Source: Bidens hawaiensis (lineage: Eukaryota; Streptophyta; Magnoliopsida; Asterales; Asteraceae). Taken from it: a DNA stretch of 64,000 nucleotides. How positions within the stretch are numbered: position 1 is the first letter of the stretch; each line of letters begins with the position of its first letter. Shown here one piece after another: positions 20,099 to 30,130 of this stretch. The stretch is from assembly GCA_021521415.1 (NCBI GenBank), contig JAIQDT010003846.1, forward strand, positions 1 through 64,000, read 5' to 3'. Both the position numbers and the translations under genes were made by a program. Below the pieces are notes generated by a model, which was given only the letters and a program-made list of their open reading frames with translations, ran no database searches and was not told where the DNA came from.

Positions 20099-22397
20099 TG
20101 TAACATTCTGAAATTTCAATTATCATATTAATTATATTATTTATTGTCAGTGAGGAAGTTTATTCGGGTTAGCGGGGAAATAATTAAATAAATTAGGAGT
20201 TAGTATGGGTTGGGCTAGTTTTGGGTAATGGATATGGGTTATGGACTTAGGTTAATAAGGAAGGAAGATGGACCATGGGCTCAAGCCCATGATCCATAAT
20301 ATTTAAGCCTTAAATCATCCTTTAATCCTTTCATTTCACATATTCCATACACCACTAAAACACACACTTAGCTCTCTCTCATATTTCTCTCTCTCTAGCC
20401 GAAACCAAGAGGAAGAGATGATCCCGACCCCAGGTATCATAGTATGATGTTGTTTGAACTCAAACCCGTTAGATTTAGTCACGAAACGACGAGCCAACAC
20501 CGTTAAACCGTTAAAATCACGAGATCCGGGTGGAATCGGGTATAAACCGAACCTAAGATGAGGTTAGGGATCAACCTAGCTCAGATTTGGATCGAACGGG
20601 ACGAAAAACGGTGAAAATGGTGGTGAGATGAGCGAGATATCGCTTTTCTGGCGAGATCCCGTTATTCCGGCAGTGGCGGCGCCGGAGATTGTGGTACGAG
20701 GTTTAGATCTTGTCAGGGAATGTTCTGACCTAACCCTAGTTCGTTAGCGGGAACATGAAGAACCAACCTTAGTTCGTTAATGGAAACATACGAATTAGCA
20801 AGTAATTCGTTATGACCTTTCGTTAAGCAGGTATAACGAACTAGAGGCAATTCGTTAAGTTGATTCGTTAACTGGAGCTTAACGAACTAATCTCAATTCG
20901 TTAAGGAATGATGACGAACTAAAACCAGTTCGTTAAGGGTTCAGTTCGTTAAAGGTCCAGTTCGTTAAGGGTCCAGTTCATTAGAGGTTCAGTTCGTTAT
21001 GATGACCAATTTGTCATAAAAGCGAATTTGTTAAGGAATAACGAAGGAGCCTCCTTCGTTAACGAACCAGATAACGAAGTGGACTTTGGCAGAATTACAG
21101 AATGGTCCCTGGACTTAAAGATGAAGGATATAATTACATAACGGCCCTTGGACTTTGATAATTTATGAAAGATACCTATAAAGGTTAACGAGTAATGATT
21201 TAACTAGCCGGGTAATGATTCAACGAAGTAAAACCGGCTTAGACGCTCAAGACTAATTAAGTAGCAATTAGAGTGGCTAGAGTAGTATTTAATATTGCAA
21301 TTATTAAACAGTTAGACGCGCACAGCTCGAGAAGGAATAACCATTAGCGGAAGAAGTAACCGAGTTCTGGTGAGTTTCTAGCCCCACATCCTTGTTATGT
21401 TTTCGGGGCTGTGTGCATACTCGATGTGATAGTTAATACACTTACCTTAAGTGGTAAGTGTATGCCTTATATGAATTATATATGATGATTGCTTGACGGT
21501 ACATGAACGATCTTCGGATATTTCATGGACCGTCAAGTGGTAGCTAATGATATGAACGATATACATGATGTATGAATGAAGTATGTATAATGTATGAATG
21601 ATATATATATGGTATGTAAATAGTACGGGAACGATCTTCTAATATTGGGCGTACCGTCATTCGCGAATGATCCCCAAGTGGTTATTAGCGTGTGTAAATG
21701 TTGTGATGTGACTTGGCTATTATGTAAATGATGTAATGATATAAAGTGTGTAGTAGACAAGTAGAGGTATGGCGTGATAGAAGTAGCAAGGGTCTAGTAA
21801 GGGTGTTAGTGGCATGACAATAGTACTTGGTAGGGTAAGCCTATGCGTGACTTCGTTATTAAAGTGTCATAACGTTATTCGTTATTAAAGTGGCAAAGTG
21901 TCATAACGTGATTCATTATTAAAGTGGCATACAGTGGCATAAGTGGCTAAGCTGTAGGAGTAATTAAGTGGCTAAGCTGTAGAGGTAATTAAGTGGCTAA
22001 GCTGTAGGGGTAATTAAGTGGTTAAGCAGTAACCGGTTAGACAGTGGATTATGTGCCTTCGGACACGTATATAAATGCATGTAGTGGTTGTATGACAAGT
22101 TGATTGATTAACTAGAACTCACTCAGCGTAGCTGACTTTTAGTATGCACAGATTTAACCAAAGAGTTAGCATGAGGATGACACGTGACATGGATTTAACG
22201 GATGGCTTCTGAAGACGGAAGAAATGATGTTCTAAATATAATGTTTTGTTTTATGGTATCAAAGAAAAGATTAAATGTTTTATAATAAACGGTTAAAGTT
22301 TTATATTCCGTGAAAGTTTTAATAAACGTTGATTTGTAGAACTGTGTTTATGAGTAAATCCGACGTTAAAGTAAGGCACCGGAAACGGGGCCTTACA
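20099..22397 (+). repeat. Right LTR of the gag-only element
   Basis: It runs from TGTAACATTCTGAAATTTC to GGGGCCTTACA, 2299 bp, without the LINE or MITE insertions. It includes the CGTTA-rich array (20735-21085), the UUCG hairpins (21492-21658), the 25-bp repeats (21944-22018) and the ACTCACTCAGCG block. Its TATA position is decayed (AATATTTAAG near 20299). Confidence 0.93.
21492..21658 (+). other. Pair of UUCG hairpins, right LTR
   Basis: Hairpin 1 arms are 21492-21505 (CTTGACGGTACATG) and 21524-21537 (CATGGACCGTCAAG), 13 of 14 positions pairing. Hairpin 2 (about 21620-21658) keeps GTACG...CGTAC arms, but its loop has decayed to GATCTTCTAAT. Confidence 0.7.
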
Positions 22398-22402
22398 TAG
22401 CT

Positions 22403-22829
22403 ATAATCACATAATTCAAATAAACTACTTTTTATAATATATATACAGACACTATATTATAATACATATAGGAATAATAGAATGGTAATTTATAAAGTAC
22501 AATCATGAGCATAGCGTCCAAGCGTTTAATGCATGTGAAACTTTTAAAATTCAAGCGACATACACAACACACGGCGGGCTCAGGCTTCTTATTCAAAACC
22601 AGCCCTCTCTCTCAAACGCATCGGCATCCAACCAAAACCCTTATTTTCACCTGAGTTGGGAGAATGGGAGTAGGATGATCAATTGGCACTTGTATTGCCC
22701 TCGGTTGGGTTTAGATTTGAGAAAGGGTGAAGAATGTTTTTGGTTTGATTGCGTTCGCTAACGATAATAATCGTTAAAGACCGATTCATACTCTTGTTTT
22801 GAGGGGTAATTGATGTTTAAAGGGACCGA
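22403..22829. other. Flank between the gag-only element and the eEF1B-gamma remnant
   Basis: AT-rich to 22500, then a C-rich leader-like stretch (22590-22640, CTCTCTCTCAAACGCATCGG) that could be promoter or untranslated sequence of the following gene remnant. No coding sequence is visible. Confidence 0.4.
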
Positions 22830-23277
22830 ATGAAGCTGCTCAGGGTCAGATCGAAGACAGCCAAGGTATGTGTCGTTTTCACCTCTGATTTTCAATTGTC
22901 TCGTGATTCTTGGATGTTTTTATGAAGGTTTTAGTTCATTATATTTGGTCTTTATGAATGAAATGATATTTAGGGTTTTTCAATCAGATTTTCTTCATAA
23001 AAGAAAACCAAACGTTTTTAGGGTTTGTATATGTATTTAAATTTATATTGGTTTGGAATGAGGTTTATGTTGGTTTGAAGTATTTTATAGTTATATTGAT
23101 TGATGAACTTTTTGATTTGGTTACAGATGGTGGATGCTAACAAACCAAATAAGAATGTTTACAAGTTTCTAATTGCGGTAGTATGTTGGTGTTGACATCA
23201 AAGTGGGTGAAAATTTTCAGATGAGTGTGTCAAGCAAGACTCCTCCAGAGTTTCTCAAGATGAATCCAATTTTAAAG
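22830..23277 (+). pseudogene. eEF1B-gamma (elongation factor 1-gamma) 5' fragment
   Basis: After a splice-acceptor-like TTACAG, 23127-23277 encodes residues aligning with the N-terminal glutathione-transferase-like domain of plant eEF1B-gamma: NKNVYKFLIA, then after a one-base frameshift VGVDIKVGENFQMSVSSKTP and PEFLKMNPILKV. The conserved family sequence in this region is of the type VENFQMGVSNKTPEFLKMNP. The exon ends AAG followed by GTATT, at a position where plant genes have an intron. An upstream exon-like end (AGCCAAG followed by GTATGTG, 22865) would be a leader exon. Introns are kept, so this is a DNA-level copy, not a processed one. The remaining exons are not found, and a frameshift and extra residues (SSKTPPEF) show decay. 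The intact protein scaffolds the eEF1B nucleotide-exchange complex in translation. Confidence 0.75.
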
Positions 23278-23398
23278 GTATTATTTATTTGTTTTATCTA
23301 AATCATACATTTTTATAATAAAAACGCAAGGTCTTATTAAATAATGCGATTGCTATTTATGCGCTGTATTTTCTGATTTTGTATTACTTTTGGGCAGG

Positions 23399-23515
23399 TA
23401 TGTAGGGATGCCCGCCACGACTGCTTATGTGGGATTCTATGATATTTGTGGTCCAACGAAGGGAGAGTATGTGTTTGTTGTAGCAATTATGTTGTTGGGA
23501 GTGCAGGTACAAATG
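23399..23515 (+). pseudogene. Cys-rich exon-like fragment, unidentified
   Basis: After TGGGCAG (acceptor-like) one frame reads CRDARHDCLCGIL, a stop, then YLWSNEGRVCVCCSNYVVG, ending before a GTAC donor-like site. The sequence is Cys-rich and looks coding but does not continue the eEF1B-gamma domain. I do not recognise it; it could be part of a different captured gene. Confidence 0.25.
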
Positions 23516-23658
23516 AAAAGGTTGGTGCTTTGAAAAATTTACCTTAGTTTTGATTTAAATGACTGCTAATTCATTGCTGCTAATTATCTTATTATTTTTC
23601 TTATGTGGATTTGTTTTTATATGTGAAGTTTATCACTCAAGGTTTATTTAATGAATAA

Positions 23659-23697
23659 ATATGTGTGTGTGTGTGTGTGTGTGCGTGTGTGTGTGTT
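23659..23697. repeat. TG microsatellite
   Basis: About 18 TG dinucleotides with one CG interruption. Confidence 0.95.
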
Positions 23698-24839
23698 GGC
23701 TTCAAATGGTTACAGTAATCTTTTGTTTGTAGTGCCTGCTTTCTCATAAATTAAACACAAACTTGTTGCGAGTGTGATTTTTAATTGATAACCTGCTCTT
23801 GTCCTACAAGCTCTCAATAACCATTATCAAATGTTTTAAATGCATTATCATTGGTTTTCAAGACCTAACACAGTCACACAGATATAGGAACTGAAAGATT
23901 TTTACTTTGATCTTTATTTTTTAGAGTATTTAAAGTAAAATTATCATTTTGCCCCCTGTAATCTTTCATATTTTTTAGTAGATGTTGAGCATAGTTTTGG
24001 TTTCACTTCTTGCGGTTCTAAAGCTCTCATAGTTTTCTCCATTTTTTCTCGTTGGTATGGAAGTTATTTAACTATTTATACGCATTCATAATTGAGTAAT
24101 TAATTTTAATATTTTTTTTTCCAATTTTTCTCCTTAATATATGGGAGGTTATTCAACTTTTTATATATTATACACACTCATAATTGAGTAATTAGTATTA
24201 ATTGTACTTGCATTAGCTATCATTTCTTGGTGTGATATTTTAAAAAAGGATCAAGAGGGTCATTGACAACACTCTGGTATGCATTTTCGCTGCATTTAGA
24301 ATGTAATATTAATACACACTTTTCCGTCTTTCTGTATTCTTCTTTGCTGCATATTTAGTATGTATTTTGCTGCATTATGGTATTCATTTTTGCTAACTAA
24401 AATTTTAGTATGTCTTATAATTGTGGAGGTTGAAAATATTCGTTATAGTATAAACGACTCGTGATCAGATTGCAAAAATTTTAAATGAGCTTGAGTTTAA
24501 AAATAAGCTCGCTTAATAAACAAAGCCCAGTACAAGATTTACTTATTGAGCTCGAGTAGGCTTAAACGAGTTTGTATACAAATCATATATCTTTACTTTA
24601 TGTTTTCAGTGTCATACCTTTGATGATTTTAATCGAGTCTTTTATTTTAGTTTATTTCTGGTTTATGTTCGCTTGTTTATGTTTGTTCATTTAGTAGTTA
24701 TATATATATATATATAAATGTAAATATAAAAGGGGCTCTATTGTGTATTTGTAATTTTATGCATAAGATATGGTTTTTTCCAGTTCTTGTAGTTCTTTTT
24801 ACCTTTTTTTTAGTTAAATATTTATTTTTCTATGTTTTA
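23698..24839. other. Non-coding AT-rich sequence
   Basis: No gene is supported. The words TATGTATTTTGCTGCATT and related forms recur near 24280-24390. A GAGCTTGAGT/TGAGCTCGAG patch lies near 24485-24560. A short TA repeat is at 24698-24716. Confidence 0.45.
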
Positions 24840-25010
24840 CTAGAGACCAATTCCTGATCTGAAATGTTTGGCAACTTATCTTGCAGAGTTGACTTTGATT
24901 GGCTACGTGGTGAGGGACCGTTTGACGATTTGGATGGGGAAAACCAACTTTCTAGCTTAAGTGATTGAAGTCTTTTTGCAAAGGAATTTGATGTCATATG
25001 GGAAAGGTTA
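24840..25010 (+). pseudogene. Exon-like fragment, possibly cyclin-A-related
   Basis: One frame reads PIPDLKCLATYLAELTLIGY, resembling the second cyclin-box fold of A-type cyclins (CL..YLAELTL..Y), then diverges and stops at about 24960. The alternative frame after an acceptor-like TATCTTGCAG at 24888 reads VDFDWLRGEGPFDDLDGEN and continues with one TGA to a donor-like AAAG/GTTAG at about 25007. Both cannot be real. I cannot decide, and either way only a fragment remains. Confidence 0.25.
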
Positions 25011-25079
25011 GAATACAACTAATATTTTTTATTTTATTTTGCAGCTTAATATATGAATCTGGTTTGAAGCAACCAAACT

Positions 25080-25560
25080 GAAATCAAAACCGATTAAACT
25101 TTAACTGAACTGAACTGAACCAAAACAAAACCCAAAAAACCGAAAGAAAAAACTGAACAAACTCAATATGAGTCGAAACTAAAGAAACTGAATAAACTTA
25201 AACGAACCGAAACGAAACTAAAAAATGTCCGTGTAAAGTGAAGCGAAACTAAAATATTGAAACCACAAACCAAAACGAAACAAAGCCAACTACCAAAATG
25301 GACCGAAACAAAACCAGTGAAAAAGTTGAAACTGTAAAAACTAAACTGAACTAAAACCAAAAACCGTAAGTCTGAAACTGGAAAAACTACAACTGAACTG
25401 AAATTAAACATCGTAAAATAGAAACCAGAATGAAACCAAAAAAACATAATAATACCGAATCCAAAAACCAAAACCGAACCAATAACAAAAATTGAAAAAA
25501 TTAAAACACAACCAAAAACCGAGAAAACCAAAACAAAATGGAAAAAACCAATATAAGAGT
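25080..25560. repeat. Degenerate CCGAAAC / CCAAAAC low-complexity tract
   Basis: Nearly 500 bp of imperfect ACCGAAAC, ACCAAAAC and ACTGAAC words with a strong A/C bias. The long minus-strand open frames here are by-products of stop-poor composition (Phe, Val and Ser runs), not genes. Confidence 0.8.
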
Positions 25561-27684
25561 TTTAAAAAAAATCTTAAATGGATATTTTGATTATTATTTT
25601 GGTTTGAGTCCAAATCCAATCTAAATTACTAATGTTCAAACCTTCGGTTAATACAACACATTTTTCCATTAGAAACACCTCACTTGCTTACTGTATGATG
25701 GTGATTCCATGATTATTATGGGTATATTTATTGTTGAGTTGATTCTGATTATTTGCATTTGGTACTAATTTATTATTTATTATTAGGGCAAGTCATCTCT
25801 TCGAGTTTATATTTTGTAAAGACATCACTGCTTTCATTCTGGCCTGTTAGGCCGTTACCAGCATGACCAGACCTGCCATGTTAAAGAAATCAACTCATTT
25901 GTTTAGCATTTGATCATCGATCATAGCATACTTGCACGTATAGTGTTTTGAATATTGTAGCAATTGTGGTAGTAATTTTTAAAGCTTAATTTATTTGTTT
26001 AGTTTCTGCTATGTATCAACAATAATTTTAAACACACTACATTTCTTTTATGTATGCAGCCAGCATAAAAGGAGGGATTCGTTGCTACTTATGTATTTTC
26101 TAAACCATTACAAGATTCTACATGGCCGTTGTAAAAGTTGTGAGTGGGATGTCTTCTTCAAGAATAAAAGCCCAAATATACACAAATCGACATATATTTA
26201 TTAAATTATTCTTTTTATGTATTTATCTTGCAATTGTGGTTCCTTTGTTTCTTCAATTTACTTTTGCCGAGCTTCGGCAGGGGTTTTGTTGTGTTGTCTA
26301 TTTGTAAATTCAAATAGTACACATTATATAAAAAAATTTTACTAAAAGTATTCTCCCCGTAAGATATTAAACTAGAATTTAGCCTTTATTTTAAATTAAA
26401 CCAAAATTGATGATAATCAATGTAAAAATGCATCTCCAATTGTTAAATAGCAGATGTAGCATTTTTGAAATGTTGAGTGCTTTGGGAGCTTGGGGTGTTT
26501 GAGAACATCGATCGTCTCTTCAGTCTTAATTCGTTATGCATTGTTGCTGTATAACATATCAATAAAGGATTGATAAAACTAACAAAAACCAGTATCACGT
26601 TGTGAATTGCCGCAACCGCAGCAACGCGTCGGTTGGGGTTGCTAGTAGTGTATATGTACATATATATATGTGTGTGTATGTATGCATGCATGCATGTATA
26701 TTATTGATTGTGAATCATATAACTATTGACAAAATATAAATAGTTATAAAATAAATGATAGCCTTTAAATAGGTTAAGTTATAAAGTCATAAATCGTTTT
26801 AAAACACCATGAGTAAATGATAGTTGTTACTGGAAAAAAATATCATTTATGACATTCAAAAATATTTTTATGTTAAAATTTAATCGAATAAAAGCAATGT
26901 GATAATTTATTCAAGTAAATATTCAAAAATCAAATTATAATATGTTTCCCGTATACTCAACAATATAATAAAATACTATAAAGGAAAATATTATATAAAT
27001 AATCAAAATATCCTTTAAGTATTCTAATGTCATAAATTGAGTTCATGATTATTTATTATAATATTCTAGTCAGTTTAAATAATACACTAATTGTCATATT
27101 TTAAACTACCATATGCATTATGTAGTATTAAATTGTCATGAAAATGAATAATGAAAGACATTATGTAGAAGTTAATATGAATAACTAATAAATATGAATG
27201 TATCATTTCCTTTAGTTATCATTTATTTAATATTATTGATAAAAATGATCATGAATTTACAAGATAGTGTATGATATGCATGCAATTCCACAACATAATG
27301 AAATTTATATATAAGGTCGTTAAAAAATATATTTAATCACGTGTCCTTACAACAATGTTTATTCATTGTCTAATCAACATTTAAACAATGAACCATGAAA
27401 AATAACCACTTGAATTTTAAATCAACACTTATATATGTTTTAACAGTTATATACATATATATATATCATACATATTAAATAAATGATTTTAGAATGTGAT
27501 TATATGTATATAGAAAAACCGGAGATTTTTTTTTGTATTATTTTACTTTAACTAATTCTTTATTATCTAAATTATGAATTTTTTTGGCTATACAATGAAA
27601 AAGAAAACAACAATGCATTTGTACAATGGATGTATGTACTAACCTTAAGCTAAAACCGTATATATAGCGGCTATTTTACATAAT

Positions 27685-27772
27685 CATAAAGGATTCACAA
27701 ATATATTCATAAGTGATGGTTAGCATATCATAAAGGATTCACAAATATATTCATAAGTGATGATTAGCATAT
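27685..27772. repeat. Two 44-bp tandem repeats
   Basis: CATAAAGGATTCACAAATAT begins both units. They differ at one base (GATGGTTAG versus GATGATTAG). Confidence 0.9.
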
Positions 27773-28004
27773 GTACCTTGGTTATTAAACCTAGGTGGAT
27801 GTGGTGTTGCTAAGTTACTGGGGTCACTTTCAGCAGACGCACGAAGCAATGAATCAACTAATAGACAACGTTACCGGAGTCACTTTCAACAGACACACAA
27901 AGCAGGGAATCAACTGGTAGAGCAAAGCTCTGACAACGAGTTATAAACTAGAGAGAATGAAGAGTGAAAGACATTTTTATTCATATCACTTTTACAATAC
28001 AATA

Positions 28005-28012
28005 TGCGCGCG

Positions 28013-28046
<34 letters not shown>

Positions 28047-28050
28047 CACA
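28005..28050. repeat. Compound GC/CA/TA microsatellite
   Basis: GCGCGCGC passes into about ten CA units and then about nine TA units. Confidence 0.95.
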
Positions 28051-28326
28051 CTAATACTAGTTGTAACGGACGTTGATTATTAAGTAGGATAATGATGGCA
28101 CATTATGTCTTTCCATTATAATCATTCATAACATTAATTAATTTATATATTTGTTTATTTATAAATATACAATTTCAGGAGAGTTGATGCTTTGGTTGTT
28201 GTAGTGTGTGTTGTTCAAGTTTTACTCTTTGTTATTATTTGATCTGTAAAGGTTTGAAATAGTGTTTTGTACTTTATGTTTTGTTTGTTGTAATTGTATA
28301 TTTATAAATAGTCAGACGATCCTACC

Positions 28327-29640
28327 ATGGATCTCTCAAAAGATCAGTTCAGTCCAACTGATCAAGTAGCCATTATTTTCGACACTGGTTCCTCCGTTCC
28401 CGGCTATGAATCCCCCAAGTAGAATGAGCCCGGTTATTAGACCAATAGGGGTTTCTATGATTTTGCGGGCAAGGATTCCTCCTTCAAGGCTTCTGCAACC
28501 AAGAGGGTTACTCGGTCAAAGACATCATTCCCTTCTTCTAGCATTCGTTCTAAGACCTCTGCTTCCGGTATTTTTCTCTTCCTTTTGTAACCTATGTATT
28601 TTCCTGGTGGATTGACCTTAAACTTTTTCGGTTTATAGATGTGTTGATGTTAGATTGGGTTACTGAGGAGGCGAACAAATGTGCTCGATTAGTTGCCGAT
28701 AGAGGTCGAAGCGATGAAAAATACATCCCCAGTTGCGATCTGACGAGACTTGATTATGTATCCCAAGCTGATGCTGCTAAAGCTTTTGTTTACAATGCCA
28801 GCTTGCCTCTAGATGTGATTCATGTTCGGTAGTTGGGTGATCCAGAGTTTTCATATGCTGTGATGGTTCATATTGCTCAAGATGATTTGTACAAAGGTGA
28901 ACTTCATATGAGGTGGCTTGGAGCTCAGATGGATATTAAGAAACATGAAGAGCAGTTACCACAGGCTCAAGTCCCCGTTCGGATCTGACGAGATTGATTT
29001 TGTTTCCCGTGCGGATGCTGCTAAAGCTTTTGTTTACAATGCCAGCTTGCCTCTAGATGTGAATCATGTTTGGAAGTTGGGTGATCTAGAGTTTCATATG
29101 CAATGATGGTTCATATTTCTCAAGATGATTTGTACAAAGGTGAACTTCATATGAGGTGGCTTCGAGCTCTGATGAAGATTAAAACAAGAAGAGCAGTTAC
29201 TACAGGCTCGAGGCTCCTTTGATGAGATCAGGAAGTTATAGAAAATAAATGCTGACCTGCAGAAGAAGGTGGTGGATTTGCAGGAACACAATATTGTTAT
29301 AATTCGATCTCGTGATGAAACCCATGATGGCCTTACCCAGCAACACTTGAGGTGGCTTTTTGCGTCTCATTCTGTCAGGTCTGCCAATGATGTGATCCAC
29401 GTTCTCAATCTTTTTACCCACCATCTATCTGATGGTTATGAGAGACTATATTCTAGTACGTGGGATTTACTTGCCTCGTTATTCGAAGAGAACTTCTTGC
29501 GGTTTCTCCTGCCTGAGGAGTTTATGTTTGTTAAAACTTCCTTTGTTGATGGTTATCGGAAAGTCCCCAGATGTTGGGGCAAACAATTTCATGTAATCAA
29601 GTCCCCAGATGTTGCACTAATTTTGACGTTATTTTACTAA
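28327..29640 (+). pseudogene. Decayed ORF antisense to the neighbouring Tat-like pol
   Basis: ATG 28327 begins MDLSKDQFSPTDQVAIIFDT. Coding-like sequence resumes at 28641-28832, 28918-29106 and 29269-29640, broken by stops. A helix-rich section near 29240-29300 (LQKKVVDLQEHNIVI) looks like a coiled coil, followed by a conserved-looking end (RLYSSTWDLLASLFEENFLRF). Relative to the minus-strand pol at 32165-35810 this ORF lies beyond integrase and runs the opposite way. The two antisense genes of the second Tat-like element (54658-60177) have the same placement and also end in coiled coils. I infer it is the equivalent accessory gene, but direct sequence similarity to those genes was not evident. 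Confidence 0.4.
28737..29226 (+). repeat. 245-bp tandem duplication in the antisense ORF
   Basis: The segment beginning GATCTGACGAGA at 28737 is repeated from 28982. Both copies contain GATGCTGCTAAAGCTTTTGT and the residues NASLPLDV, with later point changes and one-base indels. The duplication disrupts the reading frame. Confidence 0.85.
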
Positions 29641-29784
29641 TCTCGTGAAAATAACGTTAAAAGTGACTGACGGTTAATCAGGCATCATGTAGTGGCGTTG
29701 ATAGCTGAAAGATAAGGGTACATACACCGATCAGCCGGTGTCCCGATGATTGAGTGCTATGTGCCTTATGTCTAGGGCTTGATG

Positions 29785-29935
29785 CAAAACTACTATCGAG
29801 CCGGGGGTCTCACCGGAAGCAGCCTCTCTATCCCTATGGGGTAGAGGTAAGGCTGCCTACATCTTACCCTCCTCAGACCCTACCATAGCTTTGCTATTGG
29901 TGGGATATACTGAGTACGATGATGATGATGATGTT
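29785..29935 (+). mobile_element. 3' part of an Au-like SINE
   Basis: GGGGTCTCACCGGAAGCAGC, CTATGGGGTAGAGGTAAGGC and TACATCTTACCCTCCTCAGA follow one another as in the body of the plant Au SINE family, ending in GTGGGATATACTGAGT and a GAT microsatellite tail. The tRNA-derived head with its A and B boxes is not recognisable upstream, so this is a 5'-truncated or diverged copy. Confidence 0.7.
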
Positions 29936-30130
29936 TTGTGATGGTGACTTATGTTATCTTTAATGTTTTATTTGGTTTGCTTTGCATGACTTTGTTAGCC
30001 TCTGGGACGAATGTATTCATTAGGTAGTCAAGTATAGTTGACTTTGTCATTTGTTTGTCTGCTTCTATAGATTAGGTAACTATTAAATAAGAAAACATTA
30101 TTGCTTTCTTAGGGTAGCCTAGCATGGTAT

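Larger units (their letters stand above)
12335..22397 (+). mobile_element. Complete gag-only LTR retrotransposon (TR-GAG type)
   Basis: Two LTRs (12335-17995 with later insertions, and 20099-22397) flank a 2.1-kb interior. A 5-bp duplication TAGCT is present at 12330-12334 and 22398-22402. The interior has a tRNA-iMet-type primer site (17999-18010), a gag with three CCHC-like motifs (18413-19600) and a polypurine tract (20085-20098). There is no protease, reverse transcriptase, RNase H or integrase, and no room for them, so this is a non-autonomous Gypsy derivative of the class called TR-GAG. Subtracting the nested LINE, the hAT MITE and their duplications leaves a left LTR of about 2.3 kb, matching the right LTR (2299 bp). 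Both insertions are absent from the right LTR, so they came after this element inserted. Many LTR differences and stop codons in gag show it is not recent. Confidence 0.93.
25561..28326. other. AT-rich intergenic sequence with simple repeats
   Basis: No gene is supported. Contents include a TG/TATG/CATG microsatellite at about 26650-26698, two 44-bp direct repeats (27685-27728 and 27729-27772), a diverged 60-bp duplication with GTCACTTTCARCAGACRCAC at 27825-27910, and a (CG)(CA)(TA) compound microsatellite at 28005-28050. Short frames near 26000-26300 have no recognisable motif. Confidence 0.6.

Noticed and set aside
25163..25619. Long minus-strand ORFs of 71-122 codons rich in Phe, Val and Ser
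   Set aside because: They are by-products of the A/C-rich CCGAAAC tract, which lacks stop codons on the minus strand; no domain is present.
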